Positions 9,324 to 22,152 are shown, counted from the first letter of the stretch. The stretch: DNA of 53,234 nt from Dissophora ornata (GCA_025201705.1 MU616701.1:1-53234); one strand, 5' to 3'. The notes: generated by a model not told the origin, from the sequence alone. A program made the numbers and translations.

Positions 9324-12300
9324 TTATGAATCGAGATGTGGTTGTCGATCAGACTCGGAGGTTGCTTCGCCTCCAGCCTTAATATTCTTATAATATGCCA
9401 CAAGTCCTCGCGGCATGTTCCCAAGTCCGATCATGGTGCTAGGTTTTACAATCTTTTTGGGTTCGGCCTCATCCAGTTCACGTGCCTGATGTCCCTTCAA
9501 ATGTCCCTTTGATGCGCTTCTGTTTTTAGACGAAAAACTGAGAGGTGCTCCATCGTCATGCTTCTGCCATCCTGTAAAATCTGATTCGTAGCCGCTCGAA
9601 GGCCTCCGCAGCGAGTTGGACGAACTCGAGTTGTTTCTTTCGTGCCACTGGGGTGGGTGGTAGACATTGTCTTTGGGTATTTCTCTTTCGACGGAAGATA
9701 GTCGGTCTGTGAGGCGTGTCTTGGAAGAAAATGGTCCGGTGGAACTTGACTCGGTCGAATATATTCCATGTGCGCCTTTCCGATGATCACCGTCTCCCGT
9801 GTCCACCTGGGATCGTGCCTTGACCATGGTTGGCATTGTTGGAGACCCGTTGTTATCATCAACCCCCCCTAGCGAGATCGGTTGTCGCCATGGTTGGTTG
9901 GTAGCATTGATTGCGCGCAGATCCACGAGACTCTTGTTTCGTTGGCCTGCAAGTCTCGAGGTGGCATTTGCAGAAATTGCTTTGATCTGCGTCCGAAGTT
10001 GGCTGTGTTCATATCGTTGCTGCTGCTGCTGGGGTTGTTCCTTATTGGTTACGTCCTTTGAAGAGGCTGTGCGCGAACCGACATCGTTTGTTGATAGAGG
10101 AGACCCTCCCAGCGAAGCACTGTGGTCAAACGCTGTTCCAGATTGGCTCTGATGGCGAGAGCGAGGGGCGCCAAATCCAGAGTGCAGGATGGGTGGAATC
10201 GGAGGAAGATTGGCAGCATTGTAGTGGGACGCATGCTGGCGTCCTTGACGATATCGCGGTCGAAACTTGTTCTCCACTCGGGGTGGTAGGCCCACGCGCC
10301 CTTCTTCTTTGTCTTCCAAACGTACCCGCCACCTTCCGGAGCTGGTCCGTGCTCCGTCGTTGGTGTAGCGTGTTGGTGCGTCCTTGCGACTATCCGAAAC
10401 ATCATCAGTTGATGCCCAACTTCCTCCACGGTGATGGCCTCTCCTCCAGTTGGCATTGCGTCTTGTACCTGCAACATTGGTCTCACTTGAGCGTGATAAA
10501 TCCAGCCCTTGAGAGGGGTTCGCCCAGGGACTGACTTGAGAACGCTTGGGTATTACATAGACGCCGGATTTGTTGGTTGAGGTCTTGGTTGTATCCTTCA
10601 ACTTTGTTCCATCGTCGACAGATAATGGCGGCTGCTGGGATAGGTTGGATTTCGTCTTGTTTTGATGCAAAAGAGCCGAACCAAGCATGCTATCTGCAAT
10701 TGGATTGCCTGATACTGCCGGTGCCTTGAGAGGCGGGAATACAAAAGGAGCGGCCTTAACGTCCTGCAAGTTGCGGGCTGGTTTCCGCATTTGCTGCTTC
10801 AATAGAGCTCTCTCCATGTTCCGAGTGGAGCCTACACCCAAGGACGCTTCCATATGGCTCGTCGATGGCAATGACAATGCAATAGCATGGCCGCTTCCTC
10901 CAGACATGCTATGAATGGTATCGACATTATTCGAAACATCCGGCTCGATAAAGACAAGCGTGTTGATCTGGTCGTTTAACTCGAGTAGGGGAGATCCACG
11001 ACCAGCGCTCCGTTTACTGGACTCCTGCGTCGAATGTTTACTGTTTGGCTCCGGCAGGTCACATCGGAGATGTGCAGGGAGTTGCCTCTTCTCCGAATTG
11101 AAATTCAGGTGCGTCGGTGTCGGAGTCGAGGGTGTTTGACGTCCTGAAGATACTGCACTAGACTCTGGCAGAGGATTAATAAAATCATCTGGGAGGGCGA
11201 CGGCAAGTCCAGCAGAGTCGTCGTCGTCGTCAAGTTCTGGAAGATTGATCTCCTCATCTTCATCTGATTCTTCAAATAGGATCGGCGCTGAAAAGTCCAT
11301 CTCTGCGTCTTCCGTGCCCTCCATGTCAATGGCGTCCGACCACGACTCTTGTCGGAGCCGCGTGGGCTGATAGAACGACGAGGGGTCAAATTTCGGCATG
11401 GATGAAGAATTAAATGAGCTGTGCATCCTTGTGTCCATGGGGGCGTGGTAAGAAGCATAGGCTCGCCCCGGGTCAAGGTGTAGGTATTGCTTATCACTGA
11501 ATGGTGACGGCTGTATTGAAATAGGCACGATCTGATTGCCAGCTTCGACCTCATCCTCGTCCTCACTGTCCAGTATCTCATCGCCTTCGACTTCCTCACC
11601 AAGTAAATCATTTTCGTAGAGTTCGAGGTATTCGCGATATTCCTTCCTGTCATCATAATCACTATCCTCCTCCGTGGTCGAATCGATTTGACCGAGCATC
11701 CTTGGTACAAAATCATTCATCCATAATTTCCATTCATCGATTCCTGGTCGAGAGCGTCGCTTTTCGAACTTGCTGCTTCCGACGAATGCAAAGGACCTCA
11801 AACCAAGCCACCTCGCCACTGATCCTGGCATGTCTTCGAAACGGCGTTGTAAAAAATCGACTCTACTCTTCAGAAACTCTGAAAAGGTGATCGATTTCTG
11901 AGGACATGGATCTGACCATGGACACCGATGGTATAGGAGGTTGATCAGAATAATTCCGAGTGACCAGACGTCCGCCAGCTTCACGTCGTACGTCGCATCT
12001 ATACCATTGCGACACTCTATATTGATGGATGAGACAAAATATTCGACTCTTTTGATGAGATGCTGAAGTAGATCAAGACATGTGTTTGCGTTATCTCCTG
12101 CAGGGTACAACGGTCGAGGGCTTACCGAAACTCATGTATGGTTTACTGCCGCAGTCAAACTCATCGCTCTCAGAGTCGGTTGTCGCCAGACCAAAGTCTG
12201 TGAGTTTTACAGTGTACTCGCCATTCGCTAGCTCGATTAAAAAGTTTTCGGGCTTGAGATCGCGATGGGCCACACCACACATATGCACCTGGCCTACGCC

Positions 12301-13026
12301 TTCTAGGACTTGATCAAATATCGTTTTGATGACATGATACCGCGTTTTTAAGGAATACGGTTCGCCAGAGACTGGGTCAGACTTGTCGGAGCCCATGCTG
12401 ATCCACTGATACATGTCCATCCCTGAGGAGTACTCGAGCAACAGGAACAGGTGATGAGTTGTTTCAAACATGTTAAATAGGTGAATGATGTTTTGATGTT
12501 TGGGCAAGGACGTATGGATGACAACCTACGAGGTGGAAAGGACGATTAGACTCTTGGAACAAGAGAAGGACTGACTTTACTGGCACGCGTCTGATATGGA
12601 GCTCAAGAATCCCCTTTGTGTGTTGTCTTTCTATGACTCTACACGCGACCTTACCTCATTCCGCTGAACGGCCACCTCCTCGTCTGTCAGCTTGTCTTTA
12701 CCCAGGCATTTGAGCGCATACAGGGTCCCTGAAGCCACTTCCTTTGCAAGATATACCACGGCATATGACCCTGCGCCGAGGGCCGAGATGAGAGTTAGGC
12801 TGAGTCCTGTCTGGGGGTCGGCCACTATGGTTTTGATGGGGAATGGCAAGGGCACTTCCTCAGAATCACCAAAATAATCGTCCGGTACATTGTCGTCGTC
12901 ATCGTCGTCGTCGTCGAGAGCCGGCGGGTGAGGCTGACTGGGTGTCGGTGGCAAGGAGCGCGAGAGATTGCTCTGCTGCTGCTGTTGCAGCTGCAGTTGA
13001 GGGCGCTGCTTTTGATGGCTGTACAT
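9324..13026 (-). CDS. Ran1/Ksp1-like serine/threonine protein kinase
   Basis: Three exons on the minus strand are 13026-12655, 12525-12126 and 12016-9324, giving 1154 aa. The N-terminus has poly-Gln and poly-Asp runs. The kinase domain starts with a glycine loop LGAGSYAVVYLAKE near residue 83, then ALK with the ATP-binding Lys at 106. The catalytic loop is HRDLKPENFL at 211 and the metal site DFG is at 234. All catalytic residues are present. After splicing, the activation-segment end reads YMSFEC where most relatives have a Pro before Glu. Roughly 750 residues of Ser-rich, acidic, probably disordered tail follow. Layout and sequence recall the fungal Ran1/Pat1, Sks1 and Ksp1 group that links nutrients to growth and meiosis. 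That subgroup placement is from memory and less certain than the kinase call. Confidence 0.88.
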
Positions 13027-13491
13027 GACTGAGTGTCGCCGTTTGTCTGGCGGTGTCTGCTGCTATTCTACTTGGGGGAAGGCTCTTGATGGCTCTGTGG
13101 GCCGGGGCATCCGTGGGTAGTAGTGATGGGGGCAGCAATAGATAGTCGTCAGTGCGCGTGCAGCACCCCGTATGCACAAGGAAGCTAAACGCGGCGGCTG
13201 AAGAGCGTACCTGGGCGTCTATCCTCGAATCCTTGATAACGGCGGTAGGTTAGTTCTCGTGATTATCTGCTTCCGGCAACCAGGAACCGAGGGTGCTTAT
13301 GGCGTGTGGACAGTCATGGGCACAGGACCAGAGACAAGATGGTCTCGCCTCCGTGATGATGGATTTCCAGATTATGTATGGGCAAAGTGTCCATCGTGAC
13401 TGTGGATGATGCATGCACCAGACAAGATGATAAAACATTATTTTAATTTACGTTTTTATTTTAAAAATACAGTGGCGGAGTAATCCATCCT
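13027..13491 (-). promoter_or_regulatory. Spacer holding RPO41 3' end and kinase promoter
   Basis: This 465-bp spacer separates two genes transcribed in the same direction. TTTATT at 13455-13460 is a minus-strand AATAAA, about 32 bp beyond the RPO41 stop. The remainder up to 13027 must contain the kinase promoter and 5' UTR. I see no TATA box. Confidence 0.5.
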
Positions 13492-16400
13492 CTATGAGAA
13501 AAAGTAGTCGGACTCGGCCACGTTGTGCACATCAAACTCGCCGCGGTCTGGCAGCGGTGGGAACGAGATCGGGTCCCATGAGTGGAACATCTTGTTCGTC
13601 GACTTCTTCTTGCTCTTGCGGAGCGCCTTGCCCATCGCCTTGGCCTCCGCCTCCAGCTCCGCCTCGTCCTCCTCGATGATGACGCTCGACAAATCATGCT
13701 CGTCGTCTTCGTCGTCATCAAAGTGGAATACGTTTTGGTCCTTGCCCTTCGATGGCTCTGGCAAGCTCAACATCGGCTCGTCCTTTGGCGTCTCGGGCTC
13801 TGGCAAAAACTCATCCTTGTCTGCTGCCGACGCCCCAGTTTCGATCCTGGCGTTCTTGCGGCGGATACGCTCGTCATCCCATGCAATCATACCCTCGCCC
13901 ACAAGCTCTCCTGGGTTGGAAATCGCCAACGTCACCGGGTACAAATAGTCCTTGTAACGCTCCATGAACTCGTTCTCGAGATTCTTCATGATATTATTGC
14001 TGTGCAGCAAGATGAACTGCCTTCTCAATACCTCGTTCATAACCTCGACATCACAGGCATGGGTCCAGTATGAATCGTGGACTGATGCAAACGTCAAGCC
14101 AGCCTCAACACACCCAGCAGCTGACATCAACATGTGGGTTGCGTCCAGCGAGTGGATAAAGTTGGGTGGGAAGGCTGTCCTCTGCTTCTGTACATTGACA
14201 GGGCTGGCTTGTGTGGGATCCTTAATGGTAAGTGACTGAAGGTTAGTGCGAACCTGCTTGTGTTCCATCTTGCGATAGGGCTGAACAATTGGGAGGTTCA
14301 AGGGCGTGGTCCAGATAACGCTCGTCATCTGCTGATCGGCAATGGCCTGCCTTGACGTCTTCTTCTTCCGTCCTTTGCCAGTGAGACTCTCCTGAATCTC
14401 GTCGGTCTCCGGGTTGACAACGCTCTTAGGGACACTCTTGGCAATGCGACGAGCACTTTCCGCCAGCCAGTCCTGGATGGCGCGCGCACCCGTAAACATC
14501 TCTCCAATGGACGAGAAAACTTGCTGGGTCAGATATGTGCTCAGAGCATGCACCTTGTCTGCAGGAATGCCCTCCGTCTCCTTCAACCTGTTCTCGATCT
14601 GGGTACGAGCACCTATAAAGGTCACACCGTACACATTGGTCATGACCGTTTGCTTCACAATCTTTCGCGTTATCTTGTTTTCCAAGATCTGGGCGTACTC
14701 GACTCCTTCCGCAGCCTGCTTCTTAAGGATGCGTTCTACTGACTGAGCCACACCCGAGTAAACATCCTGGGGAGATTCCGATGGCACCAGGTTGACTTGC
14801 TGTGCGCCTGCCATGTCTCCTCCTAATGCAGCATAGTGCTGCAGACCATTGCATGTGCCGTCCTGGTGCACAGGTATCTTGCTCAAAAAGCTTTCTGGCT
14901 CGCCGCTGCGTACAGCTTCCGTAATCTCAATACAGGTCGCTAAACATTGCCAAGGATCCTCTGCCTTGAGCCACCAGCGCCGGCCTCCCATAGGATCGTC
15001 TGCGCTGTCGAAAATATCGTCGAGATGGTCCATAGTATACTGGGCGCGTGCCGAAAGAGAATGCTTATCGAAGCCTGCCAAATTAGCCAAGTGAATCTTG
15101 AGCCAGGTAAATCCTTTGGGACCTAAAGGCTTCGCCTCCCCGAACATCAATAATCCACGACAGAGATCGTTTCCAAGATGATTGAACAAAGGAGGGATGG
15201 GGTATGCACGTCCACGGAAGTCCAAGTTGTGAGGGAAGAACATAGGTTCATCTGCAAACTGTACAGAGAGTGAGAGAGGAGAGAGAACATCCATTAGCAG
15301 AGGGCGCGCGTGATTTGACCATCAGAAACTGCGGTGTTGCCAATCAGTAAGGAAAGTTCAATAAAAGTACTTACAGCTCTTGCAATCTCCACCTTGTAAT
15401 TGACATCGCAGCGCAAACTATGATGGTTCTTGGCCTCCAGTTTCTGTTTGCGGTTTTCGGCGATCCACTTGGATTTGGCCTTACTGCTAGTCTCATAGTC
15501 ATCCGGCTTGGGCAAGTCCTCTACCGCGCCTGCCGCAGCCGGGATCTTGCCAAACTCTTTGCCTGAATTCCAAGCCTCCAGGACGGAAGTCAGCACTTTC
15601 TTGTTGACCGCCCATTGCGTCTTGCCCAAGACATCCAAGCCATTGTAGACGCGGAACAAAAGACCTTCGTCGTGCGCCTTCCTGAGGTAGTCGTACTGCT
15701 GAGGACAATAGCGAATACGCATGATTGTCGATTGGGCGTTCAGATAACCACCGTCGTTATAGGCAAGCCAGGGACGAGGATGGACCAGCATGGGAAGTAG
15801 GCTTGGGTGGATTAGAGTACCGATAGGCTCTGTAGAGAGGATCTCTGAGATGTGGTTGTGAACCTTGATCACACCAATGCGCTGTCCCTTGTTGTACTGG
15901 TAGGCATGGTAGAATGCAGGGATTTCTTCCACAATCTTTTCATTCGTCTCTGGATCAAAGCTGGGGATTTGAACTTTTGCGCAATCCATCAGCAACGTTG
16001 TCAAAACAGAGCCGACCTTGGCTCGTGTACTTTCTGGCCACACTGGTGTCCAGTCTGTTGGGTGCATCGCCTCCGATCTCTTTGTCTCGGCCTTTCTCAC
16101 CGCCATGTTGAAAAGCCTGCCACTTCCATAGAGTTGATGGACGCTGTATCGCTGATCGAACTACAAGACGGAAACCAAAAGCACACATCAATATCAGTCA
16201 AGTCTGCAATTTCAGATTCTGAAGCAAAAAAATAAAAAAATAAAAACGATGTGAAACTTACCAATGCCTTGTTGGATTTTTTAGCCATTTGCTCTGCATT
16301 ATACTCTGATTCGACCGCCTTTCCGATACCAATCAAAGCGCGGGCAGATTTCATGCCCTCTATGATCCCTCCAGAGTTGTTTAGCCTCAGTAATTCGAGG

Positions 16401-17687
16401 ATCGTAATGACAGACAGCTTATCCGGGGACAGCAGTTTCAGAAAAGGCCCGTAAAGCATTCGGTCCTTGTCTAGCGCAGCGTCCTCGGAGATCGAGCGTC
16501 GCTCCAGAACAGCATCGACACGCTTCAGCTCGGCTTTAATGCCAGTCTTGAGAGATTGATGCCATTGCCAGAGATAGTCCCTCAGCGGTTTGACGTTCAA
16601 CTGACCAGGGATACTTCCACGGTCGTGCTCCATTTTGTCGAGAGCCGACTGATACGAGCGCTCCTCCAGCTTCAGCTGCCTTTCAAAGCGGTCGAGATCC
16701 TTCATGGAGAGGGCATCCAGGGTGTTGCGCATGAGCCGAACACCAATAACTGTCTCGTTCTTGGAGTTTTTCACGGGATTCACTTCAGCGTACTCTGTAG
16801 CAGGTTCAGTGGACATTGGTGTCTCTGGTACCAATGGCGCTAAGCGTGCCGAGACTGGTTTGAGCATCTTGACAACGCCGTCGATCTTGTCCACATCCTC
16901 TGCATGCAAATCTGGGCTATGTCTCAAGTCGTCGATGGTGAAGCCAGCCTTTTGCATTTCCATCATCATGACCTTGGCAGTGTGCATGCTATCCATCCTG
17001 TGGTCAAGAGAAGTTTCATTATATTAATTGCCGCAGCAAAAAGAAAGCTACGTAAGATATAATCCTCTGGAGCTTTATGACTTACTTGATGAATCCATTG
17101 ATAAGGATGGCAAAACTTGTCAGGTCAGGTTTGACTTTGTACTTTGAGAGTGATTCGAACCATTTCAGCGCCTCTTTAGTTCTTGGGCTTGGGCTTGCAT
17201 TCATGTAGCTCTCAATGAAGCTGTTATGCATCCGAACGTCGCCGAGGACCAGCATATCGTCCGGGTTGCTTTTTTGGAGGGCTAAAAAAATTCGGCGGGC
17301 TCGTTCCATGTCACCGGTATTGAGACAGGCGTACATGACGGCCATTTGTTCCGGCAGTTGGTGATCTGCAAACTTTCCTGATTCTCGTGGCTCGCTGGCT
17401 TTTACCTCTGGCAGTTGGACGATGCGGATAGGCTCAAGTTTCCCAGAGATGGATGTGTACGAGTGTAGGGCCTGATCTGCCTCTGCACGAGCGGCACTGA
17501 TAGGGATGGGATGGGCATGGGACAGCGGCTTGGTGCTCTCCTCAACGGCTGCTGTGGAGTGGAGTCGATATTGGGGGCGAGATTTCAGAAAGGCTGGCAC
17601 AGCTTTAGGCTGGCCCCGGAAGGAGGACAGCCGTGCGTAGGCTACGGTGGCCCTGTTGCCCCTGAGCGCCGAAGCAACAGAAAGCAT
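13492..17687 (-). CDS. RPO41: Mitochondrial single-subunit RNA polymerase
   Basis: Four exons are 17687-17086, 16997-16262, 16160-15375 and 15258-13492; all phases agree and give 1296 aa. The N-terminus is Arg/Ser-rich and lacks early acidic residues, as expected of a mitochondrial presequence. Residues about 120-210 look like pentatricopeptide repeats. The catalytic half matches the T7-type polymerase family: HQDGTCNGLQHYAALGGD with catalytic Asp about 841, RKIVKQTVMTNVYG with Arg 906, Lys 910 and Tyr 918 at T7 spacing, and HDSYWTHA with catalytic Asp about 1103. The C-terminus ends YFFS as in yeast Rpo41. It transcribes mitochondrial DNA in the matrix and primes replication. An unusual acidic and lysine-rich insertion of roughly 90 residues precedes the last 30 residues. 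It is divergent from the PTC1-like gene. Confidence 0.97.
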
Positions 17688-18404
17688 TGATGTGTGAGGA
17701 AGTCGCTTTTGGACACAAAGTCAGGTACGGTCGAGGCTCCTCTACTCTACTCCTGGAACTCTTGATTCTAGACAGCAAGAGAAAGCTAAGAATGGCAATG
17801 GGGAGAGGAGAGAGGAAGTGTGTGCGAGTGTGTGCGAGAGAGAGAGAGAGGGTATGAGACGGGGGTGGGGAGGACGGAGGAGTGAGCAGAAAAAATCAGC
17901 GCAGGGTTGGGAAAGGAAAGGAAGTGGGTGACTATTTGACTGTTTGTCAACAGAGACTGTCCAATGGGACTTGCAATCAAGGATTCCTTTTCTGGAAGGG
18001 GACTGTACATGTACGTGGATGCGTACACAGGAGCCATATGCAGCAATGTGAGCAATGCAGCATGCAGCAATTGCAATGCAGGGAGCAACGCTGCCAGATG
18101 GAGAAGCGGGCGTGTTGGAGCAGCGCAGTGGCGGTGATCCAGCTGCTGCTGCCGCATCAATGCCGAACAATACAGCTGCATGCTATGTCTCGTACGCGCC
18201 CATGTTCGGGTGCAGGCAAACTGGGGAGAAAGCAAACCGTGCCCCGGAAGATCTAACCGCATGTAAAAATAGCCTGCCTGTGGTGGTGGTTACATTGAAC
18301 ATGTAGAGTTTTCGCGCAAACGCTGCCGGTCGCTTTCAGTTTTCTTCGTCTCTTCTCCACCTCCAACCAGTTTGTCACTTCTCTCCCTAGCCACATCCTC
18401 CACC
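17688..18404. promoter_or_regulatory. Divergent intergenic region RPO41/PTC1
   Basis: About 720 bp separate the two start codons. It includes a short (GA)n tract at 17837-17850 and repeated GCAATGCAGCATGCAGCAATGCAATGCAG-like words near 18050-18085. No TATA box is evident for either gene. The plus side carries a CT-rich leader just before the PTC1 ATG. Confidence 0.45.
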
Positions 18405-20375
18405 ATGACTCGTCGTAGCAGTGAGGCCAACAGAGATTCCTCCGTCACTGATGGAGAAAACGCCCATTTGAACCAGCAGCAGAGCGAGCAGCAGCCCCAC
18501 CATCACCAACACCACCAGCATCATCACCATCACCACAGTCCTCACAACCAGAGCTCATCAACGACGCATGCCCGACAGCGACCGGGCTCTACCTCAGAGA
18601 AACACGATCCCACTCTCGCCACAGCCATCTCTAGTAACGTTATTGAAAAGTGCGATAGCCCTGACGACACTAGTTCGATCGAGGGTTCAACCCAGGGTCC
18701 GGCTGAATCCGAGACGCCATCCAGCAGCACCAACGCGAATGAGCTTGACTGTGTGCTGAAGGACCTGGATGAGTACGAGTTTGTCGTTGGGGTTTCAGAG
18801 GACAGGAATAGGCGTTGTAGACGAACAATGGAGGTACTTGTCGCGACCACCATCGCCATTGCATCCGTACCGCAGAGACCACAAGACCACAAGACCACCT
18901 TGCTCCACAGGCCCTAACAGCTGTTTTTGCATTGCTCTTTTCCAGGACACCCACGCATACATTTACAACTACGAGGGCATCACAGGGCACGGATTCTTTG
19001 CCATCTTTGATGGACACGCAGGCAAGGCAGCAGCAGACTGGTGCGGTCTGCATTTCCATGAGGTAATGTTCGCACCAGCACAGTCGCCATTCTACCGCAT
19101 CCGGGGACACACTTGAGGACCTTTTCTTCTTTTTTTCTCCGCCTTTTGCCTCTCCCTCCCACTCCCCTTCCCCCCCTCTGGCACATACTCCTTTCCCAAC
19201 AAGAGAGCTGGACCTACGACACACGGCCATCCGATCCTATGAATACATTAACTGGACTGCTGATCAGGCGGATTGGTCCATGTTCGATTAAACTGCCGTC
19301 GTGGGCGCAGACGGGATTCTCGATGTTGTGAGCTTCGTCAGGATATGCTATGTGATTGTATCGTACGATTGATCTCCGTACCTCACAATGCCATTTATAG
19401 GTTTTTGGCCGCATCTTGGAGGAGAAGGCAGATCAGCCTGGCGTGGACTTTCAGGAGCTTGTTAACGATGCTTTTTTGGCAGCTGACCAGCAGCTCGCAG
19501 AGGCTCTCCAGCAAGGGCGCTCGAGTGGATGCACTGCCATAATGGCGTACATCAGGAAGGAAGGCGACAAGGTAACAGACGGCGCCTTTTCTTTCATAAA
19601 GCTGATCAACTGATAGTTCATACGATCTAACCCATATTTCAACCGCGCCACGTTTTGCTGCAATTATATCTCTATACATTAGCGGGTTCTATACACAGGA
19701 AATGTAGGAGATGCCAGGGCGGTATTATGCCACAAGGAAAAGGCAGTGCGACTCTCGTATGACCACAAAGGCAGCGATCACACCGAGGCGCAGAGGATTC
19801 TAGATGTAGGAGGCTTTGTGATGAACAATCGGGTCAATGGTGAGTCTCAATAGAATGACCTCTCGATCTTGATGACTGTGATGGGTTGCGGCGAGGGTCT
19901 TCACACCGGCTTGTTTTAAGAAGGGCTTCTGACTGTTTGATTTACGTTGTCTACATCCAGGTGTGCTGGCTGTCACTAGGGCATTGGGAGACAGCTCGAT
20001 GAAGGAGTTTGTTATTGGGGCGCCATATACAACGAGGACAGAGATTGGAGCGAATAACCCGTACCTTATTCTGGCATGCGATGGGGTAAGTAATGAGTCG
20101 ATGAGGGGCCACGGAAAGTGGAAAAGAACGAGGATGTCTGCAATGGACGGCTGAACATATTTTTATATTTTTTTTTGTCTTGTTTTGTTTTTACTCTGCC
20201 ATGTACAACCTTGGCGTGGTGATAGCTCTGGGATGTGTGCAGCGACCAGGAGGCGGTCGAGCTGATCAAGGACGTGGTGTGCCCCACCAAAGCAAGCCAG
20301 ACCCTGCTGGAGCATGCACTCCAAAAGTTTAGCACAGACAATATCAGCGTGATGGTGATCAGGCTGAACGTGTAG
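18405..20375 (+). CDS. PTC1: PP2C-type protein phosphatase (Ptc1-like)
   Basis: Six exons are 18405-18833, 18946-19062, 19401-19571, 19683-19839, 19961-20085 and 20226-20375, giving 382 aa. The start is the ATG in CCACCATGA. The first 120 residues are low-complexity with a His/Gln run (about residues 32-46). The PP2C core follows: RRTMED split across the first intron, [17 protein letters not shown] with the metal-binding DGH near 165, [37 protein letters not shown], and a final [10 protein letters not shown]. All metal-ligand acidic motifs of PPM phosphatases are present. Ptc1-type enzymes dephosphorylate Ser/Thr on stress-activated MAP kinases in the cytosol and nucleus. An AATAAA follows 83 bp after the stop. 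Confidence 0.93.
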
Positions 20376-20868
20376 CGATGAGCATGTGAGACTGTGGACG
20401 TGGGGGCTGTGGACATGTGTTGGAAGGGTAGTGCGTGTGCGATGTATATGCGCTGTCAATAAAGAAGTGCCCTCCGTAAATGCAGCACGAGCTTGGGTGC
20501 CATGTGTATCGCGGTGTAGGCAAGCTGTTGGGGCGCGATGGGTAGATAACAGCTATTGTCGGTAAGTTGCAGAGTGGCAGCTTAAAAAAATATTAATAAA
20601 ATAAAATAGAAAAATAGAAAAATAGAAATGTGATCGGTGGACTGCTGTGTGTCTCCGATCTGCGAACAGGGGTCTGTCCCAGCAGCAGGGAAAATTATTC
20701 TGCCCTGCCGTTTTGTACGAGTAGTTGGGCGCCCCCAAATTAACACCGCGGGAACATATAAAGTGCCACGTTCTCACCCCTCTTCTTTCTCTTCTTCCCA
20801 TCCAACCATCCAACACCTTTCTCTCCACTCACCTGCCCCGCCTCGCCCTCGCCCTCGCCTTCCACATC
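20376..20868. promoter_or_regulatory. PTC1 3' end and thioesterase promoter
   Basis: AATAAA at 20458-20463 is a likely PTC1 polyadenylation signal. An AT-rich stretch (AATAAAATAAAATAG near 20595) follows. TATAAAG at 20757-20763 lies about 106 bp before the thioesterase ATG and is a good TATA candidate. A CT-rich leader (TCTTTCTCTTCTTCC) lies between the two. Confidence 0.55.
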
Positions 20869-21774
20869 ATGCCCATCTCTTCTACAGAAACCGAGCTTAC
20901 CCCTGTCAAGACTCTTGTCGAGGCCATCTCCAGGGACGACGCTGCACCGTCACTTGCTCCCGAGCCGTCGGCACAGGAGCAGGGTCTGCAGCGCCAGCTC
21001 GATACCCTCGACATCGTCATTGCCCATACAGCCGACGCTGCAAACTGGAAGCGCCGCACCGCCTACTCTCTCGTCACGGATGATTACAGAGTTCACCATC
21101 TCACTGCAGGAACTCTCAGAGGAGACGACAAACTCGGCATCGTGCCTGCTCTCTTCCAGTCCATGGATGAGACTCGGGTGTTGTCTGTCCTCCACGTAGG
21201 CAAGTCGCTTTGTGGACACCCTAACATCGCCCACGGAGGTCTTTTGGCCACGCTCCTGGAGTAAGGATAAAGCGCACAATGACCTGGGTTCCAGCTCTTC
21301 TAGACCGTGTACTGCACCTTTCGATTGAAACTAATCCGAGTCTGTGCCCCCATTTGCTCCCTGCGTAAACTCTTCAATTAGCGAGATCACAGCCATGACC
21401 GTGAGTGCAGCAGAGGGTGGAATGTGGCCAAAAAAAAAATTGCTCTTGTTCTAATCCGTGTGATTTATTTGTCGCTGTTTCCCCAATAGGCTATTCCAAA
21501 TCTTCCTGGAAAGACAGGTTTCACTGCCAACCTCAACATTAACTACCGCCACCCATGTATCGCCGACCAGTTCGTCGTTGCAGACTCTGAGGTCACCTCA
21601 GTCGAGGGCCGTAAGGCCTTTGTCAAGGCCACACTGAAGACTATTGACGGCACACTCCTGGCCGATGCCACTGCCTTATTCATTGCACCCAGGGTTCCTG
21701 TTGCACAGATCGCGGAGCAGTTGGCTCAAGCAAAACCTGTTGGAAAGCCCTCAGAATGTGAGGCCCAAGCTTAA
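20869..21774 (+). CDS. Hotdog-fold thioesterase (PaaI/THEM4-like)
   Basis: Three exons are 20869-21260, a 19-nt microexon 21382-21400, and 21490-21774, giving 231 aa. The phase only works with the microexon, which restores LLDEITAMTAIPNLPGKTG. The signature GHPNIAHGGLLATLLDE is the HGG active-site region of PaaI-type hotdog thioesterases, followed by the usual strands (TANLNINYRHPC, KAFVKATLKTIDGTLLADATALF). Members hydrolyse acyl-CoA thioesters. Substrate and location are not evident; no clear mitochondrial presequence or peroxisomal SKL tail is seen. The N-terminal 50 residues are not part of the domain. Confidence 0.85.
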
Positions 21775-22152
21775 GAACAATCGCACACCCATTTTTTTTT
21801 GTTATTAGATAAACCCCACTAGGACTTGCATATAGACCTATAGACCTGTACCACTATGACCATGAATAAGAGCATTTCGTACCGCACTGTTGCACCATGT
21901 ATGATTGATATGACGCGCAATAATGCTGAACATTTTTTTTTTGGGTACTTTATACAAGTCAAAAACGTTTTTTGCTGCTTGCAACATGCAGATGCATAGG
22001 ATACATGCCTCCTTCTTCATTTGCCATATCTCCGTTTCTCAGTCATTCTCTCTCTTCTTGCCACAGCTACAGACTGCGCGTTGAGAGGGTGATGTTGACA
22101 AATTTTTAGAACAGCATGATTTTTTTTTTCTTTTTGTTTTTTGTGTTGATCC
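21775..22152. other. Convergent spacer thioesterase/SIP5
   Basis: This 378-bp AT-rich spacer lies between two convergent genes. It has several T-runs (21791, 21934, 22120-22140). It must contain both 3' UTRs. No canonical AATAAA was found on the SIP5 side, and no further gene is visible. Confidence 0.5.
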
